DNA from: Blastocladiella britannica
Taxonomy: Eukaryota; Blastocladiomycota; Blastocladiomycetes; Blastocladiales; Blastocladiaceae
NCBI GenBank assembly: GCA_025349905.2
Contig: MU625166.1
Span: 1 to 10,282 of the forward strand
DNA length: 10,282 bases
Direction of reading: 5' to 3'
The notes below the pieces were generated by a model. The model was not told the origin of the DNA. It made no database searches and saw only the letters and a program-made list of their open reading frames with translations. A program made the position numbers and the translations under genes. The stretch's first letter is position 1; each line of letters begins with the position of its first letter. Below, in pieces: positions 8,383-10,282 of this stretch.

Positions 8383-9530
8383 ATGTTGAACACAAGAGTA
8401 AGAAGACGACGTCTTGCCCGAGTACCGGATCAATGCCACTCACTTGCCTTCATTCATTAATAGATCCCGTTTGGTTACAGCAGCTCATCTATCCTTCTCG
8501 GGCCAACGATTGCGCTTCGGCTTCAAGCGCTCTACTTTGCCTGGAAGCTCCACCGCTCTACGAGTTCCAGGTTCCACAAGTCCCTGATCAGCATTACCGT
8601 GCTTCGGATCATCGACAACACTTTGAATTGCACTGAATTTAGTTAGTACTTGCTTGTTTTGAACTGCTCCTACTATCTTTCTTCTTCTCATATAAAGCGA
8701 AATATGCACAGATGTCGATTGGTCGATTGGATTACCTCTCGTGGTTCTTCAGGTATTAATTACATGGAGCAGCTTTTTTTTTCGATACTGATTCATAGAG
8801 TGTATGGCCGACTAAACTCAGTGCATTGTTGAATGGATGGCAGGCGTCACGCTGCCGATCTTGAACGCGATTCGGTACACGTTAACCAAAAAATGGAATG
8901 GAGTGGTATGATCGTTGCTCACCCTGCTCTCTAGTCTCCGGGCAGTGTGCGAAAAAAACTGGAAACACAGCGTCAAGGTCTTACTGGGCCTTGTCGGCGT
9001 GTCTATCCTCATGCTAACGGGCGTCACGCTGATCCTTATTGTTGCCTACTTGACGGGAAACAGCACTGCGTTTGGCTATGCGTTCTATGCCGGCTGGTCG
9101 CTCTTTGACTCCATCCTGGCCACACTCATTTCAGCCCTCTTTCTGATCGAACTACAGTCCGCGACTGGCGGCCGCAGGGACTTGCAGCTGGTCCTGACCG
9201 AAGTTAAATTTGTGTTGATCTCCGAGTACGTAGTTCTTACCATAAGTCGTGTATCATTTTTACTCTAAATGGATTTTTGACAGCGTGATCACAATGCTGG
9301 CATGCAATGTGCTGGAGATCGCCGCGCCGACCGTGGATCCGTTGTGGGCGCTTTACAATTTGTGCGATGCATTCCGGGTGTTCATGTTCATCAAGTTCCT
9401 CGCGTCGCTCAACTTCCTCATGAAGCGTCGCGCGCCGTCCACGTTTGGACATGGCAGCAGTAAGGGGTCCTCCACCGCCCGGCCGATTGGTGCGGTGGTG
9501 TCGAAATCGATTGCCGCCCATCCTCATTGA
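8383..9530 (+). CDS. Multi-pass membrane protein, six exons, function unknown
   Basis: Exons are 8383-8397, 8464-8641, 8712-8752, 8822-8874, 8935-9225 and 9284-9530, giving 274 aa. All five introns (66, 70, 69, 60 and 58 nt) have GT-AG ends and keep frame, which is unlikely by chance over so many short exons. About six hydrophobic segments are visible: near residues 12-31 (weak), 66-90, 109-134, 146-168, 186-206 and 210-238. Basic loops follow the first and third (WKLHRSTSSRFHK; RLRAVCEKNWKH), and a short Ser/Gly-rich tail ends the protein. The coding first exon is only 15 nt and directly follows an acceptor-like motif, so an N-terminal exon, and perhaps a seventh span, may be missing. I do not recognise the family. 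A receptor-like seven-span protein is possible, but no diagnostic motif supports it. The last two exons are the most secure. Confidence 0.7.
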
Positions 9531-9773
9531 TCAGGGCCTGAAGTGGCCGATTCCATCCATCCAATGTCGAATGAAAAAAGAAGAGGGGCAGGGGAGACGA
9601 TTGTATACATTTGATAAAAAGGAAGATTTGGGTCCAAAGATCATGACCGCAAAGAGCCTATGGGCACCACGTTATCGAGTTTCCCTATTCTCTCGCGCAA
9701 ATCCGCGAGATCGTCTACTGGGCCGATGAGGACACTGTAATGTTATGCGTGTGAGAACTCTACAAAAAAATTG
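9531..9773. other. 243-bp convergent intergenic region
   Basis: It lies between the stop of the membrane-protein gene (plus) and the stop of LSM8 (minus), so it holds only 3' ends. I see A-rich stretches at 9570-9585 and 9614-9625 and no canonical AATAAA on either strand. No gene or RNA structure is supported. Confidence 0.4.
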
Positions 9774-10135
9774 TTAAAGAATAACGGACATGGAGTCGCC
9801 GCGAATCATGTAGGTGCCTTTCGGCAAAAACGAAATCACGCGCGTCTCTGGGTCAATGACCCATTCTTCGCATTGTTGCAGCACGATATTGGTTGTTTGG
9901 TCGTAGGCGCGCAGCTTACCCTGTAAGAAATTGATGTTAGTGCGGTCAACGGCCGATCGGGCTCCTCGCCCCCTCGACAAACTAATATGTCGCACCACAA
10001 AGACTGTCCCGTCGTGCGTGACAACCTGGACAAAGCCTGTTTAAAATTTAGGTCAATACATAAATACACATCGACCAAGCTCGCCTAATAAAGAAATGAG
10101 TACATACCATCCAGATAGTCGCGAATAGCCGTCAT
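9774..10135 (-). CDS. LSM8: U6 snRNA-associated Sm-like protein LSm8, three exons
   Basis: Exons in transcript order are 10135-10108, 10036-9996 and 9920-9774, giving 71 aa. Introns are 71 and 75 nt, with donors GTATGT and GTGCGA. The spliced start is MTAIRDYLDGFVQVVTHDG. The Sm1 motif follows: D18-G19, G24, L26 and D30-QTT-N34, close to the LSm8 pattern DG...VG.LKGFDQT.NLIL. The Sm2 motif is GTYMIRGDS at residues 58-66. LSm8 defines the nuclear LSm2-8 ring that binds the 3' U-tract of U6 snRNA. LSm1, the cytoplasmic counterpart, fits less well: it has DQFANLVL and a long C-terminal helix. The protein ends VIL just after Sm2, whereas human LSm8 has 96 aa and continues with GEIDE. Either the tail is lost or a 3' exon was missed; I found no convincing donor. 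Confidence 0.85.
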
Positions 10136-10282
10136 TTAACAAAAAAAAAAAATTACTGATTATTTCATTCAAAAAGGAGAAAAAACGAAAGAAAAAAAAA
10201 ATCAAGAAATCACCAGCCCGCGACAGGTGTCACGTTTTTGAAGTTTTGAATGAATGTGCGCAAACACGTACCGCGCAAAAAA
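10136..10282 (-). promoter_or_regulatory. Upstream region of LSM8, rich in homopolymer runs
   Basis: The 147 bp before the LSM8 start contain a 13-base A run on the plus strand immediately after GTCATTTAAC (T run on the LSM8 sense strand) and an A-rich stretch at 10171-10202. Such poly(dA:dT) tracts are common nucleosome-depleting promoter elements in fungi. The role is inferred. The last 70 bases show nothing recognisable. Confidence 0.4.

Noticed and set aside
8485..8709. 74-codon minus-strand frame preceded by an ideal TACTAAC branch site and AG acceptor
   Set aside because: No in-frame donor exon could be found upstream, and the plus strand carries the membrane-protein exons over the same bases with consistent frame and splice sites.
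1..10282. Mobile element, virus, CRISPR array or prokaryotic-type defence system
   Set aside because: No transposase, reverse transcriptase, integrase, terminal repeats or regular direct repeats seen. Every sizeable stretch is explained by intron-bearing eukaryotic genes.

Overview
The window reads as eukaryotic nuclear DNA: GC-rich exons, very short AT/T-rich GT-AG introns (about 52-75 nt; one possible 37-nt case) and intergenic gaps of 25-243 bp. No rRNA, tRNA, CRISPR array, virus or mobile element was found. The most likely source is an early-diverging, flagellated (zoosporic) fungus, possibly Blastocladiomycota. The reasons are a CCDC148-like ciliary coiled-coil gene, a Trp-rich degenerate ankyrin-like protein of a style I associate with that phylum, an SLBP gene (normally missing from yeasts and filamentous fungi) and the tiny introns. 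This assignment is an inference.

Layout from left to right. (1) Bases 1-401, plus: 3' end of an unrecognised gene, with an apparent 1-base frameshift at a C5 run. (2) Bases 440-2470, plus: six-exon coiled-coil protein resembling CCDC148. (3) Bases 2496-4116, minus: four-exon secreted prepro-metallocarboxypeptidase (M14A) with all catalytic residues. (4) Bases 4180-6231, minus: four-exon SLBP (histone mRNA hairpin-binding protein) whose RNA-binding domain is flanked by long low-complexity tails. (5) Bases 6320-8263, minus: intronless 647-aa WW-rich ankyrin-like protein. (6) Bases 8383-9530, plus: multi-pass membrane protein that only appears once six short exons are joined. (7) Bases 9774-10135, minus: three-exon LSM8, ending right after the Sm2 motif.

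Genes 5, 4 and 3 lie head-to-tail on the minus strand with gaps of 88 and 63 bp. Genes 2 and 3 converge with 25 bp between their stops, and genes 5 and 6 diverge from a shared spacer of about 119 bp. The genes do not form one pathway. SLBP and LSM8 are both RNA-processing factors (histone mRNA 3' ends and U6 snRNA), but nothing here ties them together. All exon joins were worked out by hand from splice motifs and frame continuity. The strongest are those where conserved residues resume exactly across the join (SLBP, carboxypeptidase, LSM8).
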